A stretch of 64,000 nucleotides of DNA from Charina bottae (taxonomy: Eukaryota > Chordata > Lepidosauria > Squamata > Charinaidae): positions 3,569,001 through 3,633,000 of the forward strand of contig JALMGJ010000029.1 in assembly GCA_023362775.1 (NCBI GenBank), written 5' to 3'. Both the position numbers and the translations under genes were made by a program. Of the stretch, positions 33,405-44,476 are shown piece after piece (the stretch's first letter is position 1; the number at the start of each line of letters is the position of its first letter). The notes beneath the pieces were generated by a model. The model saw nothing but the letters and a program-made list of their open reading frames with translations. It did not search any database and was not told the origin of the DNA.

Positions 33405-36000
33405 TCACAAAATCATAGGAGTTGAAAATGACCTCAGAGGTCATCTGGATCAAGCCCTAGCTTTGTGCAGGATCTGCTAAAGCATTTTAGTTAGAGAACT
33501 ATCTAGATTCCTTTTGAAGAGCTCCAGTGAACGGGGATATGCCACTATATATGAGGCATCCTATTCCATTAGTTAAGAACTCTTCCCAGGAAATGCCTCC
33601 TAATATTTAAACTGAACGTACTACCCTGTAGTTTTAATTCACTGGATCTGGTTCTGCCCTTCAGGACAACAAAGGACAACCCACTTCCTTATATAACAAC
33701 CCTTGAGATATGTGAAGCCTGCTATGGCATTTCCCTTCAGTCTTCGTATCTTCAGGCTAAACATGCCCAGCTCCTTTCACTGTTCCTCATGGGCACTGTT
33801 TTCCATTCCCCTCACTATCCTGGTAGCCATGGGTGTCTTTGGGGAGGGCAATAGGGTTAAAATGATGAAATGAGTGCCACAATGTCATGAAGAAAGTTCA
33901 TTTGTGTCATTATATGTCATGTACATGTGTCTTGATTCACACATACATAAGGGGTGCATTTTGCAGAACAACATCCCAATATGTGTCATTATTTTGACAA
34001 AAACTTTGAATTCTGTAGATCTCTTTGTTGGTAGCCCTCTTCTGAAATTGCCCTATTTAGTTGATGTCATTTTTAAATTCCCAGTAATACATTCCAAGAT
34101 AGAATTTGCTTTTTGAGAGGCTGCATCACACTGCTGGTTCATGTTTAACTTGTGGTCTGCAGGGACTCCCAGATCCTTTTCACATGTACTACTGCCAAAC
34201 CAGCTTTTCCCCATCCTATACATGCACTTTTCATTTTTCTCACATAAAAACTCTATTTTTCTCCCTGTTAACTTCTATCTTATTCATTTGGACCCACTCC
34301 ACAACCCACATCTTTTTGAATCTTCTCTCTCTTTCTCTCTCTCTCTTTCTTCAAGTATTGTCTACCTATTCCAGTTTTTGCGTATTTGATAAGTGTCCCC
34401 TCTACTTCCTCTACTATTAAGTCAGTGATAAAAATGTTGAACACCACAGGCCTCAGGAAGAAGGCGTATGGCATTCCATTTATTTCCCTCCAAGGTAAAA
34501 TGGAGCCATTAACAATACCTTTTGGGTGCAGTTTTTCAACCAATTATGAATCCATCTAATAGTTATATGATCTAGCCCAAGGGTCGGAAATGGCGGCTCT
34601 TGAGCCAGATCTGGCTCTTTGGCCCCTCGGCTCTGGCTCTGTCTGCCACCCGACATACGGAAAGCCGGTCTCCGGAAGCAGCGCGAACCCTGGGGAAGAA
34701 ACAGACGCTGATTGGTGGAGGCTCAGAAGGAAGGATGCCTCCACCAATCAGCGCGCGCCAAAGGGGAGCAGAGAGGTGGGCTGAACAAGGCGAAGCCCGA
34801 TTGGCCCTGCTTCCCAGAGGCGCTCCAAAAAGACCGGCGCGGGGCCTCGCTCAACTGCGCGCGGAAGCGCTCCAAAAAGACCGGCGCGGGGCCTCGCTCA
34901 GCTGCGCGCGGAAGCACTCCAAAAAGACCAAAAAGTCCAAAAAGTCAAAGCTGGCGGGCGGGTGCGCTCCCCTGCCTGCCCGCACCCGAGATGCCGAGAG
35001 AGCGCAGCCGGGCTGGGCACCCAATCCCGAGGCGGCCCGGGCGGCACTGAGCCAAAGGGTCTGCGCCGTCGCTCCGCTGCCGCCCCGCGCTCGTCCTCCC
35101 GCTCTTCCCTGGGGGCTGCATTCTGGCGAGCAGCTGCGCTTGGCCAGGAGAGGCGGGGGTCCCGAGCGGCAGAGCCTGGGAGCAGCAGGGCCCAGCCGCG
35201 ACGTTTTTCCCTCTCGGAGGAGGAGGAAGAGGGGGGTCTTCCTGTAGCCCCGAACGGAGGTGCCGCTTCCCCGCCTGGACCGCCGCGCTGCACGGGCTTT
35301 GCGGGCATTTGGACGGTCTCCGTGCACAGGCCGGCGTGGCGGGCGTGGCGGGGCAGGCACAATGGCAGGCATGCTGGGCGTGGCAGCCAGTGTGGCGGCA
35401 GGCAAGGTAGGCATGGCGGGGGCAGGTGTGGAGGCGGGCATGGCGGCCGTGGCAGCGGCAGGTGCAGTGGCGGACGTGGCGAGGCAGGCGCGGCAGCGGG
35501 CATGGTGTGCTTGGTGGTGGGCATGGCGGCGGTGGGCACTGCAGTGGGTGTGGCGGGCATGGCGGCAGCAGGCCCTAAGCATGCGCAATTGCCTCCCGCC
35601 CGCAAACCCCGCTCCGTCGCTGCATTCCCCACTAGCTTTACTTTGCCTGGACTGGGGGCTTGAGCGGCTCCGGAAGAGAAGCGACTGCAGTCGAGCCTCT
35701 CTTTCCCTTCTCCTTCTTCCAAACCTCCCCCGCCCCCTTCCACGCGATTGGCTCTCGCCCGCAAACCCCGCCCCCTTCCACGTGATTGGCCCCCACCCAC
35801 AAACCCCGCCCCCTTCCACGCAATTGGCCCCTGCCCGCAAACCCCGCCCCCTGGCTCTCAAGCATTTCAAAATGTGCACGAGCGTGTCAAAATGGCTCCC
35901 GGCATAAAAAGTTTGCCGACCCCTGATCTAGCCCATACTGTACCTTGCTGAGCTCAAGGTACTTGTGAAAGTGTGCTCCCAGTCAATCAATAATTCTCTG
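33405..36000 (-). pseudogene. CR1 LINE, decayed, interrupted by a hAT element
   Basis: Minus-strand text carries the CR1 RT region: VVFNIFITDLIVEEVEG and TLIKYAKTG (34430-34380), matching the usual FNIFINDL..GTL.KFADDTK block with the catalytic YADD/FADD lost. Further on comes SSTCEKDLGV..DHKLNMNQQCDAA (about 34190-34100). The conserved CR1 3' UTR is at 33405-33830 (CCTCAGAGGTCATCTGGATC, CAGGCTAAACATGCCCAGC). The 5' side resumes after the hAT (35926 on). Many frame breaks; dead. Confidence 0.8.
34578..35925. mobile_element. GC-rich non-autonomous hAT (GGGTCGG ends), 1348 bp
   Basis: Starts CAAGGGTCGGAAATGG and ends GTTTGCCGACCCCTG, an imperfect terminal repeat. An 8-bp duplication, ATCTAGCC (34570-34577 and 35926-35933), is perfect and lies in the CR1 element. 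Inside, a unit of about 47 bp (GCTCCAAAAAGACCGGCGCG) repeats at 34822-34917. A degenerate GGCATGGCGG minisatellite runs from about 35335 to 35580. Three 38-bp CCAAT/GC-box units (ATTGG at 35747, 35785 and 35823) lie near the 3' end. CpG-dense. Long open frames (up to 342 codons) result from GC bias; none has a transposase motif. Confidence 0.88.
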
Positions 36001-37709
36001 AAAACAGATTGGGAACTGATATCAGTAATGATGGAGTGTCTGTGTGTCTCAGTCTACGCCGTGAGTGTTATGAAATTCAGGCATATTGCTTAAGATGAAT
36101 TCCATAGAATCCATAATTAAATATGCCCGTTATGCTATTTTAAGAGGCATTCTTGACCCCAGGGCAAGTATGAAAGTTCTCCAGGGACTGAAATATATGA
36201 GATATAAGCAGGAGGAAGCTGAGGGCAACTTATGTTACATTTCCAGAAGTAATAGGATGGACAGTTTTTGCTTCTTAATGAAAGGAGAAGATGAATACAC
36301 TTGTAAAATTGAATATTTTTTTAAAATGAATTAATTAGCAGGAGCAGTGGTCAACAAAATGGAAAGCTATTAATCATAATCTCAAACAGAATGCAAAAGG
36401 CACCATGGAAAAATGGCAGTGGACACTTACTGGTTGGAATTTAGGAGAGGATGGAAATGTAACTCAAATATGGAATTCCTCAAGGAAGTCTAATTTTTCT
36501 TCCCTACAATTAGCCTGCCCAAATATAATTCACAACAGGCAAGGCAATTCAGTCCACCTCCAGTTGGTTTACAGGCATATTGTTGGGCACAAATACCCTT
36601 TCAAAATTCTCCACAATTAATTTAGACAAGCCAGTTGCTGAGATGGTTTGTTCAAGTTCTTCCAGGGTGGTGTTCCATAGCCTAAAAACAAAATATCCAA
36701 TGGTCCTTATTTTCAGTCCTAAAAAAAATAGGATCTCTATAGTTCACCATGACAAATTAACTGGAACTCCTTCTCATAATGTATGAAGAGAAAGCATGGA
36801 CACTGAAGTCACCCTTCAAAGGGTCCTCCATTTGTATTTTTATTCCTGTGAAGAGACACTTTTGGTGATTCAAAGACCAGAAGGTCTTGTCCATCTTTGG
36901 GTATGATGCTCAGAATTCACGTGGCAAGTGATTCTTTATTTTTACAAGCTAAAGCCAAAATAATGTTTCTGTGCTCCTTTTTTCTTTAAAGGAAGGAAAC
37001 CTCTCACAAGCCACAAAGACACTGCTTGTGCTCTCAGATACTTGAGAAGGAAACAGGAAATCAATGGGTTGACTAGAACATGGGACACAAGCGGCAAGGG
37101 GCACTCTCAAATCACAGTCAGGAAAGTTTTCCTATATATATGTCAGGAAAATAGAAGGCTTCTTAAAAAGTACAGCGGCAGTAAAATGCAACGTAAAATT
37201 TACCACAGACACCAGGCTGTCAGATGGCAAGCCAAGAAACTCCCAGATTCACTCCAGGAAAAGGACAATTTGCCAAGACTAACTAAAGCAGGAGGTTCCA
37301 ATTTGTTTGGATAGTATAATGTATGTTTAAGAGGGTTTAGAAGGGGGGGAAGGAGCAAAGACAGCTCAATTAAAAAAGAAAAAGAGATGCAGAAACTATA
37401 TTTACATATAGTCACTAGAATTATAATAATAGGTGCTTTATTTTACAGATCTGATCCTTTGATGGGTGAGATGATATCACTAGAGGTAACTATGAGGGTT
37501 TTTTTCTTTTTTGGTAAGGATAGGATTATATTATAATCAGCTTTTACTTAAAATTGAAATTCAGTCTCCTTTTTTCTGGTTCTTAAGACCTATCCTTGGC
37601 TGCAAGTTTATATTTCCTTAATGAAACCATTCAAGTAAGTTGAGTATAGGCATACAAAGATCCTTCTGATTAATTAATTGAAATTGTCAGATTAATATTT
37701 GAAAAGTCT
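36001..37709. other. Unique AT-rich DNA
   Basis: No gene or repeat recognised. Frames of 60-90 codons lack recognisable domains. Confidence 0.5.
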
Positions 37710-37863
37710 CCTTTTACCTTTAAAAGGTAAAGGTTCCCCCCAAACATTTGTGCAGTTGTGTTTGACTTTAGGGGCCGGTGCTCATCTACGTCATGTGGGA
37801 CTAGGGATTCAAACCTCCAAACTTGCGATCTTCCGATCGACAAGCCTGGCATCTTACCACGCC

Positions 37864-40800
37864 TAGGCTGACCATACGTCCCATTTTGAATGGGACTGTC
37901 CGGTTATTTCACCATTTCTGGAGTGTCCCGTCGTTATAGTCAAAATCTTGATTTTGTCCCGTTTTTCAAAAATCTGAGTCAGGAGTAAGCCTGACAGGAG
38001 TGGGTCAGCCCCCGCTGCCATGCCAGATTCGGACTCAGTCGGAGGAAGATGAGCCAACCTCCGGAAGAAGCTGGTATGGTCCGAACCAGAGCTGCCAATT
38101 GGAGGCAGCCTGGAACAAGAAGCCCCTCTACCAATCAGTGCACTGCTTGGCCAATTGGGTCCCAGCCACAAACAGCGCGAGATTCCAACCTTAAAAGGCC
38201 GAGATCCTGCCTCAGAATCCTGCCCGCAAGACGCTCCAGGTCTCGCCTCGCCGATGAAAGCACTGGGGAGGCGGGATGGCGGCCAAGCCAGGTGGTGGGG
38301 TGGCGTTCTGCGAGGGGCTCGGCAGCACTGCATGAGAGGTGGGGCAGAGACACTGCGCCGGCCGCTGCGGGGTCCGTGGGGCTGGGATGCGTGCACCTGC
38401 TGGGCTGCAGCCTGAACCATGTCTGGAGGAGGAGAGTTAGTCAGGCGCCATGGCAGAGGAGGGAGAGGAGGGCCCGGTGGAGCCATGGTGCTGCCTTTCC
38501 CCATACGGGGCCCGAGGAGCTGCTTCCCCCACCCAGAAGCGGCCCCTCCGTGAGTGCCTCTGCTTGGAACCATCCCTCTCCCCGCCACCTCCACCGGTCT
38601 CTCAGGAGGCAACACAACCTCATCGTGCTGCGCTGCTGCCTGCCTCCTGCTTCTCTTGCTTATTGGTGGTGGTGGCGGCAGCAGCGGCAGCAACAACTCT
38701 CCTCCCTCCATCGGCAAAGCCTGAGGGGACTGGGGCAGTGGTGGGCCTGCATCCTCGGCAGGAGCCGGCCGTGCTGGGGGGCTTCAGCTGCACCATGCTG
38801 CCCCTTGCCGCCCGCCGGGCTGTGGGAGCTCCCGCAGCCCTGCGGGCGCCAAGGGTTGAAGTGGTGCATCTGAAGCCCCCCAGCGTCGCCAGCTCCTGCT
38901 CCTCCTGCTCTGCGGCGGCGGCGGCGGCAGCAGCGACTCTCCTCCCTCCCTCGGCCAAGCCCGAGGGGGATGGGGCAGTGGTGGGCCTCCATCCCCTCCA
39001 TCCCCGCCCCTTGTCCCCCGGCCGATGATGGTGCTGTGTGCACAGTGTGCGTGCTCCGGCCTTCCCCAAACACACCAGCTCTGCCGCACCATTTACTGCT
39101 AGAAGAAAAAAAAACCCTTTAAAAATCGAGAAAAAATATATATTTTTTTTTAATAAATTTTATTAAGTTTTACAATACATAATAAAATTTAAAGTAGAAA
39201 AAGAAATAGAAACAGAAATACAAAATAAGAAAAAGATAAAGAAAAAGTGAAGTCAAGAAATAATAAGCAAAGAAAATATAGAAAATAGATGTCCTCCAAT
39301 CTATCTTTGAACTTAAAGTACAACAATTGATTTTAAATGTTAGTACTTCATACAGTATACAGGAACTTTTCTTTGTCATATGCCTTTTGATTTCTTTAAT
39401 CCAATCTTCTAACCTTCATCTTACTGTCTCCCAATAATCCATCTTTGGCTTCCACTCCTTGAAGTAGTAGTTAAATGTTGAATGTTCATTACTACATATT
39501 TATATCTTCAATAAAGACCAATTAGTATAACAAATAAAAGCCTTATTTACTTCTAATAAACTACAATATATTCTATTCATATTATGACTCATAACCTAAC
39601 ATGTTATGTAACTTAATACATAATTTAGCAATTCTTATAGTGTTCATACATATATATTTCTATAATTTAATTCTAAAATATATATATATCTCCATAAAAA
39701 AGGAATTCTTGAATCTCAATTATCCATCTGTAATTTCCATTCCTTGTAGTAGTGTCCATTTAAACTAAATGCATAATCTATCATATCACTTAACCTAATA
39801 GCTAATATATCAATTCTTATAATATTCATACAATACATATTGATATATATCATCCTGTAGTAACCATCATTCTAATTCCATCATATCATTATCTTCTCAT
39901 AAATATATCTCTAAGGAAAACAATATTCTATAATATCAACTTGTGTTTGTATTTAGCATCTTACATTTAGAATATCACTTTTTATATATCCATACAGTTT
40001 CTCATAACAATTCAAGTCCATATTTTTTCATTAACCTTTATATCCATACAGTTTCTCATATCTTCTGTTTAGGTTATGCCAAAATCACAATACACTGTGG
40101 GAGATTCGCAATATACAGCCTGCTCTTTTCTATATCTCATATAGAATATCAGAGCAACCTTCTCTCCCTTTCCACATATTTCACAACATCCATCCAACTG
40201 TGCACCCATATTTTCACTCTGTCTCCACTGCCACAACATATCTATACCAAGATTGTAGTGTAAAGCCTTCAGAATGTTCTTCTGAACTAATATACTCAAA
40301 ATTTCCTCCTTCTGTTTCTCCTCCACTTGAAAAACATTTTTCCTTTCTGTCTCCGTTTCTGTTCTCTGTTCTTTCTCTCTATTTTGCAGAGTTACGAACA
40401 GTAATTCCAACGACCTTTGAATATTTGAAAAAACCTCAGTAATCTCTCTTCTGAGCTCCTCAGGTACAAGTTGGAAAGCCATCTTTCCTGTGTCCTTCAA
40501 ATTAAAACAACAACCCTTCTAGTCAAAACAATAATCATGTAATCTGTCCATGGAATACTACCAGCAGAATCTATTAAGCAGAACGTCGTTGTTGTTGTGT
40601 TTTTTTTAAAGTCAAAAGAAAAAAGAAAGTTCCAATAATCCAAAATACAGGAGAGAATAATATTTTAAACAGTTTATAGAAGGAGAAATAAAAAATATAT
40701 TCCAAATGAAGCAAAATCCAACCAGGGAGGATGTAGAAAAAGACGACAAGGAAAAAAACACGTTACCCTGTGTTTTTATTCTTCAAACTGCGAGCTTTCG

Positions 40801-41610
40801 TTCTTCAAGCTGCAAGCTGCTTAATCCAAACAAAGAGTTTCTCAAAAAATGAATAGTCATTTAGTTTATCAAGCGAAGAATTACAAACAGAGTCTCTTAA
40901 ATCCCTCTAATACAAAAGAGAAGTAAAAAAAAAAAATGCAGACGTTTCATTATGTTGCAAATATAGAGTCCATCAAACTTCCACCAGAATCAGTTATAGC
41001 AAAGAAAGCACAAAGTTAGCCAACATTTTCAACGAAGTCCAAAAAATAGATCTTAGATTTCAAAAATATTTTAATCTAAAAAAAAACATTCCTAAAGTGA
41101 TCTAAAAGCGGCTGGGCGCTCTTGTGTCTCTTCAAAGAGACTTGTTTCCCCTGCGAGAGCCTGATATATCTCGGCCATTGCCTTGCACTTACCCTGTTCC
41201 TTCCGCGGTGGAAAACTACAGAAAAAACAAGGGTAGGCAATCCCAATGGCCCCACGAGTAATCTTCTGGTCTCCCCTTCTCCAGGGGAAAAAAAACTTCA
41301 GTGGACCACAACTTCTGCAATCCACGCAAGCAAGGGAAATTCAGTCAGTTCTGAGAAATCTGACTGGTCGAGCTGGCAGCCAAGCCTGGAGTGACCGAGA
41401 AAAAATATTAAAATCCGAGCCAATCGCGCTGATGGGGGCGGGGTTTGCAGGCCGGAGCCAATCGTGTGGGGCGAGGGCGGGGTTTGGAGGCGGGAGCCAA
41501 TTGCGTGGACTGGGGGGCAGGGTTTGGAGGCCGGCATGGTGGCATAAGACCTTGTCCCGTTTTGCCATCCCAAAGTCCCGTTTTTGTCTGAAGGAAATAT
41601 GGTCAGCCTA
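37864..41610. mobile_element. hAT element (TAGGCTGACCATA ends) carrying an L1-like insertion
   Basis: A perfect 13-bp terminal inverted repeat, TAGGCTGACCATA, begins at 37864 and ends at 41610. The 8-bp duplication ACCACGCC is perfect (37856-37863 and 41611-41618). Without the L1-like insert (39140-41395) the hAT is about 1.5 kb. Its interior is GC-rich, with an internal duplication (CGGCAAAGCC..GGGGCAGTGGTGGGCCT at about 38700-38755 and 38945-38995). Three CCAAT/GC-box units lie near its right end (CCAAT at 41420, 41458 and 41497). Open frames of up to 284 codons in the GC-rich part have no transposase motif and are low-complexity. Confidence 0.9.
39140..41395 (-). mobile_element. Full-length L1-like element without ORF2, 2256 bp
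   Basis: Flanked by a perfect 13-bp target duplication, CGAGAAAAAATAT (39127-39139 and 41396-41408), so both ends are defined. On the minus strand it has a GC-richer 5' region, a short frame (40500-40069) beginning with a charged, helix-prone segment like an L1 ORF1 N terminus, and a long A/T-rich part ending in poly(A). No RT or endonuclease sequence is present, and 2.26 kb is too short for a complete L1. The 3' UTR resembles that of 47543-50239 (AAGAAATAGAAA..AGAAATACAAA..AAAAAGTGAAGT). Best read as a non-autonomous, ORF1-derived (HAL1-like) element. Confidence 0.75.
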
Positions 41611-41751
41611 ACCACGCCCCTTCCTTTTACCTTTACATCCATACTAAATTATGTGAGGTGGTTTTAGCTTCCCTCATACATTTCTCTCACCTGCAAGCAT
41701 TTTGTGTTAATCTCATTTCCTACTTGTGATGTGCCAAGATATGTAACTTAA

Positions 41752-42025
41752 AATCATGGAATCTAAGGTTTGAAGGGACCTTGGAGATCAGATGGTTCAG
41801 CTTTCTTCCCAGTACAGTAATCCACTTCTCCAACATTCCTGGCAGATGGCTGTCCAGCTTCTGCTTAAACATCTCCAATCAGGAAGAGTCCACCACCACC
41901 TCCTGAGGCAGTCTGTCCCACTGTTGAGTTGTTGAACTTCTTGTTGTCCAACCAGAATCCCACTGTTTCTTGCCCTTTTCTCCAGCAACAGTTTGGAACA
42001 GTTTTTCCCTTAGAGTTCTCTAGGC
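41752..42025 (-). mobile_element. CR1 LINE 3' UTR fragment
   Basis: AATCATGGAATCTAAGGTTT, GATGGCTGTCCAGCTTCTGC and CCACCACCTCCTGAGGCAG follow the conserved order of the CR1 3' end in reverse orientation. Confidence 0.75.
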
Positions 42026-44369
42026 ACATACCACCGTATATGTCAAAATTTAGGGGCAACAATTTTCCATTTCATTTTTTTAACCATGCAAGATGTTAAG
42101 ATATAAAACAAACTTTCTTTATTAAAAAATTGCCCTAAAACCCAATCACCCTATAGCAAAAACAGAAGGGAAACTTATTGTTTTTATTCAGCTTTTATTT
42201 TGAAAATAGGTTTCCAACAACAGTTACTGAAAGTATTATTATTGAAAGATTCTTTGTGACGAGGACCAGAGGGAAAAGTGGGCATGAAAATCCACAACCG
42301 CGTCTCTCACAATTTAGAAGTGGGACAGGGTTACGTGATTAGGGCTCTGCAAAGATTTGATTTAATTAGAAGATCATTCCATTGAATCATGAATCTTGAA
42401 TGATTTTTTCAAATTAATTTCTGTTGTTGAATCAGATAGGTTTGATAATTTGAAAGGAATCAAACATTTGAATCAGATCAGAGTTGATCTGGGTACTCAC
42501 AGGAATTGTGCTTGACACGGCTTTAATGGGATATGATCTCCCTCAATAAAAATGCTTGAAAAAAATATCTGTTTGCTTCAGAAAATTCATCTAAGAATTG
42601 ATTAATTCAGATCCTCACATCTGAGCTGATTCCCTTCAGACCATCTGCTGATCAATATAAAACTGTCCAAATCAATCAGGTGTGAAGAAGATTCACATAG
42701 ACCTAGTAGGCAGTACCTCTATATGCAACTGTGCTATTCAATGTTTAAATGCTTAGGTGTTTCCTCAGAATATATAGGCATTTAATGCACTCTGCAAAGG
42801 CATTAAGGTCATGACGTTACCGTGACAATACGAATACCTGAGAAGAAATAAGAAGTCTTTGAAGAACCAGGGAGAGGAATTATTAGGTGGCATTGCAGTT
42901 TCAGCTTTGCTATTTATAAATTGGGAAGTTGCTTAATAGAGGATGGGTGGGTTACATTTAGCCCAAAGAATCATAGAACAGCTAATAACCAAAATAGGTG
43001 GGAACCTCACACACTTTTCCCACCTAGAAGATCAACATGTTCAGCTAGATAAACAGGAACAAGATAGTTTGATTTCCTGCCATTAACGACAGCATGAAAT
43101 CCAAAGTTCATTTCCATGATGCACAATCAGCTAGCCAACAGGAAATTGCTGGTGCCCTGCTGCCTTTCATGGCAAGAAAGTTTGGTATCTTCTCCCAGCT
43201 GTCTAGCTAAGCTTCTGATCATCAGTGGCACTGAGAAACAAGTGAACTTCAGAGTTTCAGAGAATTTCAGAGAGAAAGCAGGAAGTGTTGTCACTTCTGC
43301 CTTCCTCCCACCAGTCCTGTGATGAGAGAGGAAGATTGATGAGATGTTTATGAATGGAATAGGAGAATATGCATGAAGGGATACATGTCAGTCAAAGCTG
43401 AGCCCTGATTCAGCCACAATAAACAGTGTCCAAGCCCCAAATAATGTCCCAGCTGTACAGTTGAGCAAACAGTGGAATAGCAGTGGAATTTTAATGCTGG
43501 TGGAATTCAGCACCTACTGATCTCAGTTATTTATTGGATTGTTTTTTAGAATTGGGGCATTTTCAAGTTAGTATAAAGAATAAAAAAGTGTTCATTCCCA
43601 TTTTGCACAAGTCTTCAAATGTTACTTTTTATAACCGACAAACTACCTTGAAATTCTCATAATCTCAGTGTTATCTACTCTAATCTGAAGATACACAATT
43701 ATCTTTGTAAGGCTTTATTACCCCTCCCCCAACCAAATTAACCCATCCTTGGAGGAATGTACTTTATTTTACAAATCAGATAATATACCTTAGATACCAC
43801 TAGATGCAATTTCACCTAAACCACATAACTTCATTGTTCTGAGAACATGTGCGAATACTAGGATTAGTGTGGATCAACAAATTCAGAATTTATTCTATAA
43901 ATGTACTGTATTTTGAGAATAAAATATAGAGATGGAATAACTGTGAACTTCAATTTCAGCAACAATGGAAGAGAGCTCCTATCCATGTTTGCGAATGTCC
44001 TGAATGTGTAGAGATGGACACATGGCTTTCCTAAATGGCAACCTTAAGCTATGGTCTCCCAACTGGCTTGAAACAAAGCTGGCTCAAGAAATTGCTGTCC
44101 AGATTCCAATGGATGGCAGAGACCATGACCTCTGGGTAGTGGATTCCCTTTGCTTCTTTAATCCTCCCATTAGATTGTGGAGAGGCCGGGAGAGGAATAG
44201 AAGGAATGTGAGTCATAAACACCCAAGAGATAGGAGGGCCTAGGTTAGTATATCATCTTGTACATGGCAACTAAGTCAAGGTGGCCAGCAACCTGAGATG
44301 TATTATTTAAAAGTTTCTGAGGAACTTTTCCTTGAATGAAATCCATCTTGCAGTTTCTAAGATTCTATA
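42026..44369. other. Unique AT-rich DNA
   Basis: No gene recognised. 42340-42690 is dense in GATTCAAA/GAATCAGAT-type words, as at 11.4 kb. Confidence 0.5.
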
Positions 44370-44476
44370 TTTGTTGTATGTTGTAAACTGCCCAGAGTCC
44401 CCCTTGGGGGAGTTGGGCGGTGATAAATCCAATAAATAAATAAATAAACAAACAAACAAACAAACAAATAAATAAA
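44370..44476 (+). mobile_element. L2 3' end, severely truncated
   Basis: TTGTAAACTGCCCAGAGTCC, then GGGGGAGTTGGGCGG, then TGATAAATCC and an (AAAT/AAAC)n tail. Confidence 0.78.

Larger units (their letters stand above)
37723..41623 (-). mobile_element. tRNA-derived SINE split by a hAT element
   Basis: SINE tail and body occupy 37723-37863 (with an internal deletion removing the middle of the body). The head end resumes at 41611-41623 (ACCACGCCCC). The SINE is flanked by a duplication, TCCTTTTACCTTTA (37709-37722 and 41622-41635), with ends ambiguous by a base or two. The hAT at 37864-41610 inserted into it afterwards. Confidence 0.88.

Noticed and set aside
35335..35580. GGCATGGCGG repeats considered as a CRISPR-like or regulatory array
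   Set aside because: No constant repeat/unique spacer pattern; it is a degenerate minisatellite inside a vertebrate hAT.
34851..35879. Long open frames (342 and 300 codons minus, 215-233 plus) in the GC-rich hAT
   Set aside because: All six frames are open because the sequence is very GC-rich and repetitive. The products are low-complexity Ala/Pro/Arg with no domain, and the hAT ends and target duplication explain the whole block.
37863..39092. Open frames of 150-284 codons in the GC-rich part of the TAGGCTGACC hAT
   Set aside because: Overlapping frames on both strands, low complexity, no transposase (DDE or BED) motif. The largest starts outside the element's logic and includes terminal repeat sequence.
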